From the NCBI GenBank assembly GCA_023417665.1, contig JAEZFA010000045.1, positions 1-12,868 of the forward strand: DNA of 12,868 nucleotides, read 5' to 3'. Shown in pieces: positions 7,522 to 12,868 of the stretch (position 1 is its first letter; the number at the start of each line of letters is the position of its first letter). The notes under the pieces were generated by a model that saw only the letters and a list, made by a program, of their open reading frames with translations, was not told the DNA's origin and searched no databases. Source of the stretch: Pseudomonadota bacterium (lineage in GTDB: Bacteria > Pseudomonadota > Alphaproteobacteria > Rhizobiales > Xanthobacteraceae). The translations under genes were made by a program, and so were the position numbers.

Positions 7522-8274
7522 ATGCCGCGCCTCTCCCTGATCGTGATCACGAAAAACGAAGAGGCGGCGATCGAACGCTGCCTGCGCTCGGTCGCGGGGC
7601 TTGCCGACGAAATCGTCGTCGTCGACAGCGCCAGCACGGATCGCACGCCGGAAATCGTGCGGAGCTTCGGCGCGAAACTCCTGCAGCCCGCCGACTGGCC
7701 GGGCTTCGGCAAACAGAAGCAGCGCGCACAGGAAGCGGCGAGCGGCGAGTGGATTCTCTCGCTCGATGCGGACGAGTGGATCGAGGAAGGCTTGCGCGGC
7801 GAGATCGCTGCGGTGCTGCGCGATCCGTCCTCCGCATCGGCCTATCGCATGCCGCGCCGCAATCGCTTCATCGGAGCCGTCGTACGCCATGGCGGCTGGT
7901 GGCCCGACTATGTATTGCGGCTCTACCGGCGCGACCGCGGGCGCTTCAACGATAATCTCGTGCATGAAAGCGTGATTGCGGAAGGCGAGATCGGCACCCT
8001 GAAGAATCCCATCGAGCACAACACCATCGTCAGCGCGGCGGACGCGGACGGAAAGGTGGAGCGCTATGCCGAGATCGCGGCCGGCGAACTGCTCGCCCGC
8101 GGGCGGCGGAGTACGCCACTTCGCGCGAGCCTGCGGGGGGCTGCGGCCTATCTGCGAAGCTACGTTCTGCAACTCGGGTTCCTTGACGGCCGGACCGGGC
8201 ACCGGATAGCGCGCTACCAGGCCCGCTATACGTTCCGGAAATGGGCCAGGGTGGCCGGTCGAAGCCAGCGCTGA
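7522..8274 (+). CDS. GT2-family glycosyltransferase, WaaE/KdtX-like
   Basis: The 250-residue GT-A enzyme has an N-terminal nucleotide-sugar domain: LSLIVITKNEE (4-14), VVVDSASTD (32-40) and the metal-binding DADE (82-85). It then has the signature HGGWWPDYVLRLYRRDRGRF (123-142) and LVHESV, typical of the WaaE/KdtX group that adds a beta-linked glucose to the inner-core heptose. A basic, helical C-terminus (about 195-245) may attach it to the membrane. The ATG at 7522 begins at the family's usual MPRLSLIVITKNEE; upstream in-frame starts would overlap the promoter space of the divergent GT4 genes. The neighbouring WaaG-like gene supports a core-oligosaccharide role. The exact linkage is inference. 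Confidence 0.9.
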   Translation: MPRLSLIVITKNEEAAIERCLRSVAGLADEIVVVDSASTDRTPEIVRSFGAKLLQPADWPGFGKQKQRAQEAASGEWILSLDADEWIEEGLRGEIAAVLRDPSSASAYRMPRRNRFIGAVVRHGGWWPDYVLRLYRRDRGRFNDNLVHESVIAEGEIGTLKNPIEHNTIVSAADADGKVERYAEIAAGELLARGRRSTPLRASLRGAAAYLRSYVLQLGFLDGRTGHRIARYQARYTFRKWARVAGRSQR

Positions 8275-8276
8275 TT

Positions 8277-8292
8277 GTTAACGCAACCTTAA
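8277..8292 (-). promoter_or_regulatory. CtrA-type binding site upstream of the EAL-domain gene
   Basis: On the minus strand this reads TTAAGGTTGCGTTAAC, an exact TTAA-N7-TTAAC match to the CtrA consensus. It lies between the GT2 stop and the GTG start of the phosphodiesterase gene, with its edge 49 bp before that start. A TCTTAT at 8304-8309 could be a -10 element, which would put the box over the -35 region, where CtrA usually activates. TTAA is rare in this GC-rich window and I saw no second pair with this spacing. Binding itself is inferred. Confidence 0.55.
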
Positions 8293-8341
8293 TCCGCAGC
8301 CGGTCTTATGCGGGCAACCGGACAGGCCAAGGTCGGATTGC

Positions 8342-9934
8342 GTGCGCAAATCGAAAGCATGGTGGGCAGGAGTCGTGCTTGGCGGCGTAGGCGTCGCCTG
8401 CATTCCCATTCTGCTGGTCGAATACTCGATGAACCACTATGTCGAGCGCAGCGCCCGCAGCAAGCTGCAATCGGTCGCCCATAGTGCCATGGGGCTTGCC
8501 GAGCTTCGGCTGGAAACCGCGATGGCGGCGCTCGTCGATGTCTCCGCGGTGGTCGACGGTTGCGATCAGAAGTCGCTCGAAGTGATGCGCAAGGCGGCGA
8601 CGGTCTCGATTCCGATCAAGGAAATCGGCGTGCTCGATCAGGGCGGGCTTACGCTCTGCACGAACTTCGGCGATGGCGGCGAGGAGCGGGCGGTCCTGCG
8701 CGAACTGCCGCTGGCCGATCGCCGCTTCGAACTCGGGCTGATCCGCTTCCGCGATCGCAACGATCGGGCGGTGCGGCTGCGCTTCAATCGCAAACATGGC
8801 CAGCCGCTGGGTGCAACCATTCCTGCGGATTTTCTGGTTCCCGATCTGCTGGAAGGCGATTTTCACGATGGCCGCAGCGTGCGGCTGGTGCTCGATAATG
8901 CCGAGGTCGTGGCGGCGCGGCCGATCGGTGACGAGGGGCTGAGCATCGATCCGGCGCGGAAACTCGGTGTGCAACTGAAGTCCGAGCGCTTTCCGATCAC
9001 GGTCATTGCCGAGCGCACCCGCGCGACGCTCGCGGAAGAATATCGCGAGGTGCTGAGCGCCGGCCGGCTCATTTCCGCGCTGATAACGGTCCTGATCTTC
9101 GCGCTGTTCGCACTCTATTTCCGACGCAACCGCGCTGACCCGCTCATCCAGTTTCGCGAGGCCATCGATAACGGCGAGATCATCCCGTTCTTCCAGCCGA
9201 CGATCGATATCAAGACCGGCAAGCTGGTCGGTGCGGAAGTGCTGGCGCGCTGGCGCCGCCCGGACGGCACCATGGTCTCGCCTGCAAACTTCATTCCGCT
9301 CGCGGAGCGTTCCGGGCTGATCTATCCGATGACCCATGCCTTGATGAAGCGTGCGGCCGTCGAGATCGGGGCAGCCCATGCCAACCGGCCTTACCTCAGC
9401 ATCGCCTTCAATCTCTATGCCGGGCATTTCGCGAATGATGCGATCATCGAGCAGATCAAGGCGATCTTCGGGAACTCGCAGATTGCACTGTCGCAGATCG
9501 TGCTCGAAGTGACCGAGCGCGAGCCGCTCCCCGACCTCGATCTGGCGCGCAACATCATCGACCGGCTCCAGCAACTCGGGATCAAGGTTGCGATCGACGA
9601 CGTGGGGACGGGTCACGGCGGCCTGTCGTACTTGATGAAGCTCGGGGTCGATACCATCAAGATCGACAAGATGTTCATCGATGCGATCAATACCGAGCGC
9701 TACTCGCAGACCATCATCGAAACGCTGCTGGAACTCGCGCGCACCATGAACATGGAAGTCATCGCGGAAGGCGTCGAGAGTTTCGATCAGGTCGAGTATC
9801 TGCGGCGGAAGGGCGTCCATCATGCCCAAGGTTATGTTTTCGCGCCGCCGCTCCCGGCAAGCTCCTACATGGCGCTGATCGAGGCGATGGACTCGCAGAA
9901 AGCCGGCATCGGCGAAGCGGCGAGCGCTGCCTGA
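8342..9934 (+). CDS. Membrane c-di-GMP phosphodiesterase with CSS-like periplasmic sensor and EAL domain
   Basis: The 530-residue protein has a transmembrane helix (about 8-27), a periplasmic region (about 30-242), a second helix (about 244-260) and a cytoplasmic EAL domain (about 265-515) that would cleave c-di-GMP to pGpG. The EAL core is complete: Glu299 (EVLAR in place of EALAR), Asn357, Glu389 (LEVTE), Asp419-Asp420 (DDVGTG), Lys440 (IKIDK), Glu476 and Glu479 (AEGVES), and Gln496 (AQGYVFAPP). The periplasmic part places Cys74 and Cys106 as in CSS-motif phosphodiesterases such as E. coli PdeC, whose disulfide controls activity, though the second motif reads CTN. The start is GTG with AAGG 9 nt upstream. 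No GGDEF domain is present, so it should be a dedicated phosphodiesterase. Expression may be set by the CtrA box before it. Confidence 0.92.
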   Translation: MRKSKAWWAGVVLGGVGVACIPILLVEYSMNHYVERSARSKLQSVAHSAMGLAELRLETAMAALVDVSAVVDGCDQKSLEVMRKAATVSIPIKEIGVLDQGGLTLCTNFGDGGEERAVLRELPLADRRFELGLIRFRDRNDRAVRLRFNRKHGQPLGATIPADFLVPDLLEGDFHDGRSVRLVLDNAEVVAARPIGDEGLSIDPARKLGVQLKSERFPITVIAERTRATLAEEYREVLSAGRLISALITVLIFALFALYFRRNRADPLIQFREAIDNGEIIPFFQPTIDIKTGKLVGAEVLARWRRPDGTMVSPANFIPLAERSGLIYPMTHALMKRAAVEIGAAHANRPYLSIAFNLYAGHFANDAIIEQIKAIFGNSQIALSQIVLEVTEREPLPDLDLARNIIDRLQQLGIKVAIDDVGTGHGGLSYLMKLGVDTIKIDKMFIDAINTERYSQTIIETLLELARTMNMEVIAEGVESFDQVEYLRRKGVHHAQGYVFAPPLPASSYMALIEAMDSQKAGIGEAASAA

Positions 9935-10016
9935 GGTTCGCCCGACACTGTTAAAGTAGCGGCTATCCGATTCCAGCGACTCGCGAATTTCGATTTACGA
10001 ACGTGACGCCTGAGAT

Positions 10017-10045
10017 GGTGGATTCAATTTATCCACCTGCAGGTG
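10017..10045. repeat. Two overlapping perfect dyads in the leader of the ceramidase-like gene
   Basis: GGTGGAT (10017-10023) and ATCCACC (10031-10037) form a perfect 7-bp inverted repeat over a 7-nt spacer. Its right arm also forms the left part of the 12-bp palindrome CACCTGCAGGTG (10034-10045), so the two structures exclude one another. The surrounding intergenic stretch (9935-10124) also repeats GTAGCGGC (9956, 10052) and GCGACTCGC (9976, 10058). Operator, terminator of the upstream gene or leader switch are all possible; there is no T run after the dyads. Confidence 0.45.
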
Positions 10046-10124
10046 TAAGCCGTAGCGGCGACTCGCAAATCCGGGTGCGGGCGGGCAGTATGTGCCCGAA
10101 TCCCGTGTTGACGAGAAACTTGCG

Positions 10125-10796
10125 ATGGCGCTGAACGATCCGATCGACCTTTATTGCGAGCGGCTGCACGACGGGTTCTGGGCCGAACCGGTCAACGCAA
10201 TCACCAATCTCGCCTTCTTCCTGGCGGCGGCCGGGGCTTATGTCTTGTGGAAGCGGGAAGGCGAAGGTGATCGCACGATCCTGCTTCTGATCGGATTGGC
10301 GGTTCTCGTCGGAATCGGGTCGACCCTGTTCCACACCTTCGGCACTCGCTGGGGGCTGCTCGCGGATTCGATCCCGATCGCGATTTTTGTGATTGCGTTT
10401 TTCATCTACACGCTCCGCCGCTTTCTCGATCAGGGCGTCGCGGCAACCGCCGGCTGGATCGTCGTCTTCCTCGCCATCGCCGCGCTGCTGCCGCGCATTC
10501 TGCCGCCGGGCTTCCTCAACAATTCCGGTTTCTATTTTCCGGTGCTGGGAGCGCTGATCGTGTTCGGCGCGTTGCTGCGGATGAAAGGGGGCGAGATGCG
10601 CTGGGTCGGCGGAGCCTATCTCTCGGCCGCGGCGCTCTTCATGTTGTCCTTGAGCTTCCGGATCGTGGATCCGAGCGTCTGCGCCCAGTTTCCGCTTGGG
10701 ACGCATTTCCTCTGGCACTGCCTCAACGGCGCGCTGATCTTCCTGATGCTGTGGACGGCGATCAAGGCGAAAACGCCTGCCGGAACGGCCGCCTGA
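10125..10796 (+). CDS. Ceramidase-like CREST-family integral membrane hydrolase
   Basis: The 223-residue protein is very hydrophobic, with about seven membrane helices, as in alkaline ceramidases, which cleave the amide of ceramide to free a fatty acid and a sphingoid base. The CREST metal site matches human ACER3 in residue and spacing: Ser66-x3-His70 (GSTLFH), Asp81 eleven residues after that histidine, and His194-x3-His198 (THFLWH). The N-terminal DLYCERL...WAEPVNAITNL resembles ACER3's calcium-binding segment. I chose the ATG at 10125 (MALNDPIDLY); a GTG at 10092 would add eleven polar residues. The natural substrate in this organism is unknown and could be another N-acyl lipid. A terminator follows 7 bp after the stop, so it seems to be a single-gene unit. 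Confidence 0.88.
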   Translation: MALNDPIDLYCERLHDGFWAEPVNAITNLAFFLAAAGAYVLWKREGEGDRTILLLIGLAVLVGIGSTLFHTFGTRWGLLADSIPIAIFVIAFFIYTLRRFLDQGVAATAGWIVVFLAIAALLPRILPPGFLNNSGFYFPVLGALIVFGALLRMKGGEMRWVGGAYLSAAALFMLSLSFRIVDPSVCAQFPLGTHFLWHCLNGALIFLMLWTAIKAKTPAGTAA

Positions 10797-10803
10797 AACA
10801 GAA

Positions 10804-10833
10804 GAGGCGGCACTAAGGCCGCCTCAGTCTTTA
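10804..10833 (+). terminator. Intrinsic terminator after the ceramidase-like gene
   Basis: GAGGCGGC (10804-10811) pairs perfectly with GCCGCCTC (10818-10825) across a six-base loop, followed by AGTCTTTA. The stem is strong and the T run short. It starts 7 bp past the stop codon. Confidence 0.7.
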
Positions 10834-10864
10834 CGCCACGCCGGGAGGAGTGGAGAGGAGCGTT

Positions 10865-10909
10865 CGATTCCGAATCGCTCGCATGCTTCATCATAACAGT
10901 TTTATGAAG
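10865..10909. repeat. Two small dyads in the leader of the DUF6498-type gene
   Basis: CGATTC-c-GAATCG (10865-10877) is a 13-bp palindrome, followed by CTTCAT (10886-10891) pairing with ATGAAG (10904-10909). They are in the otherwise empty stretch 10834-11036 and may be operator or leader structures for the gene starting at 11037. Nothing else is recognisable there. Confidence 0.3.
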
Positions 10910-11036
10910 TGCAGGCGCGGCGTTTCGCGCTAGAAAAGCCTTTGCAATGACCCGAATCCGGGCTGGATAAGGTGCAGGCAGCGCGGAAACTTTCGACCCG
11001 CCTGCCTTCGGAGGGAGGGGGCGAAGTCCCGGAGCC

Positions 11037-11768
11037 ATGTCGAGCAACGTCAGCAACCGTCCCGCCTATCCGAAAGCCCCAGGCCTGGTCACGAGGGTTT
11101 CGACCTTTCTGCCGCTGGTCATCGTGCTGATATCCAATCTTATTCCGCTGGCGGGCGTACTGTTCTGGGGCTGGGATACGTTCGTGCTCCTGATGCTCTA
11201 CTGGCTGGAAACGCTGATCATCGCGTTCTGGACCTTGCTCCGCATTCTCGTGGCGGCGGACTATTCAAAGAGCTTTTTCGGCGAGGTAGCGACGCGGCTT
11301 TTCACGTTCGCTTTCTTCCTGGTGCATTCGGGCGGCTTCATGCTCGGCCACTTCATTTTTCTCTGGACGATCTTCGGGAAGAAATGGAGCCACGAAATTC
11401 CCATTACCAGCGGCTTTTCGATGCTGCCGGTAGAGATTTTCTGGGACAAGATGGTGATCGCGAATGGGCTCCTCATTCCGCTTGCGGTTTCCTTCGTGGG
11501 ACGCGGGGTGGCGTTCGTCATCGAGATGTCGAAGCTGTCGCTCTGGCAGCGGCTGGTCAGCTCTGAGCCCGGCAGCGACAGCAAGGATGGCAAGCTGGTC
11601 GGCGGCCTCTATGGCCGGATCATCGCCATGCACATCGCAATTCTTGCGGGTGCCGGACTTGCGCAGAAGTTCGGGGACGTTGCGCCGCTTATGCTGCTGA
11701 TCGCAATGAAAACCGTGATCGACCTTTGGTTCTTCGTGCGGGTCGACCTGCGGGGAAGGACTGCTTGA
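11037..11768 (+). CDS. DUF6498-type multi-span inner-membrane protein of unknown function
   Basis: The 243-residue protein has roughly six hydrophobic segments (about 22-43, 47-72, 84-113, 138-163, 192-210 and 213-235). The N-terminal block LISNLIPLAGVLFWGWDTFVLLMLYWLET (31-59) has the NLIPL...GWD...YWLE pattern I associate with DUF6498, a family with no known activity. A VHSGGFMLGHF segment (96-106) places two histidines within a helix, which might bind metal or haem; this is speculation. GGAG at 11031-11034 is close to the ATG, and a purine-rich GAGGGAGGGG lies at 11011-11020. A terminator precedes the gene and another follows, so it appears to be transcribed alone. I cannot name a function. 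Confidence 0.85.
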   Translation: MSSNVSNRPAYPKAPGLVTRVSTFLPLVIVLISNLIPLAGVLFWGWDTFVLLMLYWLETLIIAFWTLLRILVAADYSKSFFGEVATRLFTFAFFLVHSGGFMLGHFIFLWTIFGKKWSHEIPITSGFSMLPVEIFWDKMVIANGLLIPLAVSFVGRGVAFVIEMSKLSLWQRLVSSEPGSDSKDGKLVGGLYGRIIAMHIAILAGAGLAQKFGDVAPLMLLIAMKTVIDLWFFVRVDLRGRTA

Positions 11769-11798
11769 GGAGATCGAAGGTCGAGCTTGCGGCAAAGA

Positions 11799-11834
11799 AA
11801 AATGACCGGAGCGGGGGGCACTCCGGCCATTTTA
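11799..11834. terminator. Bidirectional intrinsic terminator between convergent genes
   Basis: AAAATG (11799-11804) and CCGGAG (11806-11811) pair with CTCCGG (11821-11826) and CATTTT (11828-11833), with one A-C mismatch and a nine-base loop. A runs on the left and T runs on the right give each strand a usable U tract. It serves the gene ending at 11768 on the plus strand and the miniprotein gene ending at 11878 on the minus strand. Confidence 0.85.
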
Positions 11835-11836
11835 GA

Positions 11837-11860
11837 TGGCTGCGAGGGGGTGAGCAGCCA
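11837..11860. repeat. Second hairpin beside the bidirectional terminator
   Basis: TGGCTGC (11837-11843) pairs with GCAGCCA (11854-11860) over a ten-base loop. It stands between the terminator and the miniprotein stop codon, where it could back up termination or stabilise the 3' end of that short mRNA. Confidence 0.45.
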
Positions 11861-11877
11861 AAGAAACTCCGATGGCG

Positions 11878-11961
11878 TCAGCTCAGTCCGCCGAACAGCC
11901 AGATGATCAGAATGATCGGCAGCGGAATGCCGATAAGCCACAACAAAAGACCGCGTCCCAT
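11878..11961 (-). CDS. 27-residue single-helix membrane miniprotein
   Basis: The frame encodes MGRG, then a hydrophobic stretch (about residues 5-23) LLLWLIGIPLPIILIIWLF, then GGLS and a TGA stop. The positively charged start suggests one inner-membrane helix with the N-terminus in the cytoplasm. The Pro-x-Pro at 13-15 would kink the helix. A strong Shine-Dalgarno GGAAGGG (11969-11975) lies 7 nt before the ATG, and an EcfG-like promoter lies about 40 bp upstream, so it is probably a real gene rather than chance. Terminator structures follow. I recall similar tiny proteins annotated as hypothetical in Bradyrhizobium-like genomes but know no function. Stress-linked membrane action, for instance on a transporter or sensor, is only a guess. 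Confidence 0.75.
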   Translation of the reverse strand: MGRGLLLWLIGIPLPIILIIWLFGGLS

Positions 11962-12000
11962 CTGAATACCCTTCCGGTTCGAATAAAACTTCACCGCGAT

Positions 12001-12025
12001 AACCCGGGGCTTTTCGAAAGGTTCC
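12001..12025 (-). promoter_or_regulatory. EcfG (general stress sigma factor)-like promoter for the miniprotein gene
   Basis: Read on the minus strand, GGAAC (12025-12021) is followed by 16 bases and then GGTT (12004-12001). The consensus for EcfG-type promoters in Rhizobiales is GGAAC-N16/17-CGTT, so only the least conserved base differs. Transcription would start near 11994, leaving a leader of about 30 nt before the miniprotein ATG at 11961, a sensible distance. Use by EcfG is inferred. Confidence 0.5.
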
Positions 12026-12031
12026 CTGTAT

Positions 12032-12397
12032 TCAAGGGCGCATACGCTTGATTCCACCCTTGATGAAAACTTCGAACGGCGTGGTGCCTTTCATGCTGCC
12101 GTCTTTCGAGCGCCACTTGCCGTTGGTGCAGAGCGTACCGCCCTGTGTAGGAACAGCGTCAAAAACAACTTCGTTGCGGTAGATTTTTCCATTGGGGCCC
12201 GGTTCGGTCGCGGTAAAGTCCGTTGTGCATTTGCCGTCCTTAACCACAGGATCGTAGCCGCCAATCAGGATGCCGCCGCCACCGGTACTCTCGAAGGGGT
12301 CTTTCAGGAGCGGCCACCGCTCGTAATCGACCTGCGCGGACGACGGATTTGCTGCAAGGCAAAGTGTCAGGCCAGTCAGAAGTGCGGGTAATCGCAT
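12032..12397 (-). CDS. Small exported protein with two cysteines, function unknown
   Basis: The 121-residue product starts with a classic Sec signal peptide: MRL, a hydrophobic core (about 4-16), and cleavage likely after Ala21 in SSA-QV. This leaves a periplasmic protein of about 100 residues. The mature part has a glycine-rich turn (STGGGGILIGGYDPVV, 37-52) and two cysteines, Cys57 and Cys90, placed to form one disulfide. The run KCTTDFTATEPGPNGKIYRN (56-75) is the most distinctive stretch. There is no lipobox and no membrane anchor. A strong GGAGGA (12402-12407) lies 4 nt before the ATG. I recall similar hypothetical proteins in Bradyrhizobium-type genomes but know of no activity. It is divergent from the enoyl-CoA hydratase gene. 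Confidence 0.85.
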   Translation of the reverse strand: MRLPALLTGLTLCLAANPSSAQVDYERWPLLKDPFESTGGGGILIGGYDPVVKDGKCTTDFTATEPGPNGKIYRNEVVFDAVPTQGGTLCTNGKWRSKDGSMKGTTPFEVFIKGGIKRMRP

Positions 12398-12501
12398 TTT
12401 ATCCTCCGGGGATTGTCATAAGCGGAAACCCGCGAACGGGAGGATTGGATGCAGCATGAAAGCCTTGCTAGGCTCGCGGCCGGGAAACGCCGGATAGAAC
12501 A

Positions 12502-12868
12502 ATGCAATTTCAGACCATTCTTTATGAAACCGAGCGTGCGGTCGCGACCATTACGCTGAACCGTCCCGACGAACTGAATACGATCGTCCCGCCGATGCCG
12601 GACGAACTGGAGCAGGCCGTGCACGCGGCGACCCGCGATCCGAAGGTGAAGGTCATCGTCTTGCGCGGGGCGGGCCGCGCCTTCTGCGCCGGCTACAACT
12701 TCGGCAAGGGCTTTCACCACTGGGACGAGTTCATGAACACGGACGGCAAGTGGGACGCCGGAAAGGACTTCGCTTTCGCGACGACGCCCGCGCTGTCACC
12801 GCACCAGAAGTTCATGAGCCTGTGGCGCTCCTCGAAGCCGGTGATTGCGCAGGTCCACGGCTGGTGCG
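12502..12868 (+). CDS. Enoyl-CoA hydratase/isomerase family protein, 3' end cut by the window
   Basis: The first 122 residues are visible and the reading frame is open to the edge. They show the crotonase fold opening: VATITLNRPDELNTI (14-28), VKVIVLRGAGRAFCAGYNFG (49-68) with the first oxyanion-hole segment, and SKPVIAQVHGWC (111-122) leading into the second. Members hydrate trans-2-enoyl-CoA in fatty-acid or related acyl-CoA degradation. An insert of some 30 residues (about 69-98, rich in His, Trp and Phe) after the first oxyanion segment is longer than in the short rat-type enzyme and fits the roughly 300-residue subgroup I recall in Bradyrhizobium. Cys62 stands where Ser or Gly is common. 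GGA lies about 8 nt before the ATG. The catalytic acids lie beyond the window, so the exact reaction is open. Confidence 0.92.
   Translation, partial: MQFQTILYETERAVATITLNRPDELNTIVPPMPDELEQAVHAATRDPKVKVIVLRGAGRAFCAGYNFGKGFHHWDEFMNTDGKWDAGKDFAFATTPALSPHQKFMSLWRSSKPVIAQVHGWC

Noticed and set aside
8306..9829. 507-codon open frame opposite the EAL gene
   Set aside because: Antisense shadow of a well-supported gene; its composition is typical of complementary-frame artefacts.
9952..9956. TTAAA near the ceramidase-like leader considered as a second CtrA half-site
   Set aside because: No partner TTAA lies seven bases away on either side.
10616..11056. 146-codon minus-strand frame covering 10834-11036
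   Set aside because: It runs through a terminator hairpin and into the ceramidase-like gene on the opposite strand, with no recognisable domain or Shine-Dalgarno.

Overview
The window looks like ordinary chromosome from a GC-rich alphaproteobacterium of the Hyphomicrobiales (Rhizobiales), most like the Bradyrhizobium/Xanthobacteraceae side of the order. The signs are two families of intergenic inverted repeats I associate with that group (49-91 and 134-223), an AspRS with the residues of a non-discriminating enzyme, a perfect CtrA-type box, an EcfG-type promoter, and protein sequences that read like that group throughout. No tRNA, rRNA, CRISPR array, transposase or phage gene is visible. The assignment rests on recognition only, since no search was run.

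Layout. 1-268 is non-coding and holds the two repeats. 269-1991 is a divergent pair: hppD (tyrosine catabolism, minus strand) and an Lrp/AsnC-family regulator (plus strand), with a 19-bp near-palindrome between them that is the obvious operator candidate. 2088-3887 is aspS. It is followed 42 bp later by a TviB/WbpO-type UDP-N-acetylhexosamine 6-dehydrogenase (3930-5210). 5214-8274 holds three glycosyltransferases: two translationally coupled GT4 enzymes on the minus strand, one of them WaaG-like, and a divergent WaaE-like GT2. Together with the dehydrogenase they suggest a small lipopolysaccharide-core or surface-glycan locus that adds sugars including a uronic acid.

8342-9934 encodes a membrane-anchored c-di-GMP phosphodiesterase with a CSS-like periplasmic sensor and an EAL domain. 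A CtrA box sits just upstream, linking it to cell-cycle or motility control. 10125-10796 is a seven-helix CREST-family ceramidase-like hydrolase whose whole metal site is conserved. It ends in a clear terminator. 11037-11768 is a multi-span membrane protein that I place in DUF6498.

After a bidirectional terminator comes a convergent minus-strand pair: a 27-residue one-helix membrane miniprotein (11878-11961), with a good Shine-Dalgarno and an EcfG-like stress promoter, and a 121-residue exported two-cysteine protein (12032-12397). The window closes inside an enoyl-CoA hydratase gene (12502 to the edge).

I do not see a multi-gene system that looks wholly new. The best leads are small: the stress-promoter miniprotein, the CtrA box before the c-di-GMP phosphodiesterase, the bacterial ceramidase with its hairpin-rich leader, the hppD operator, and the covarying double-hairpin repeat.
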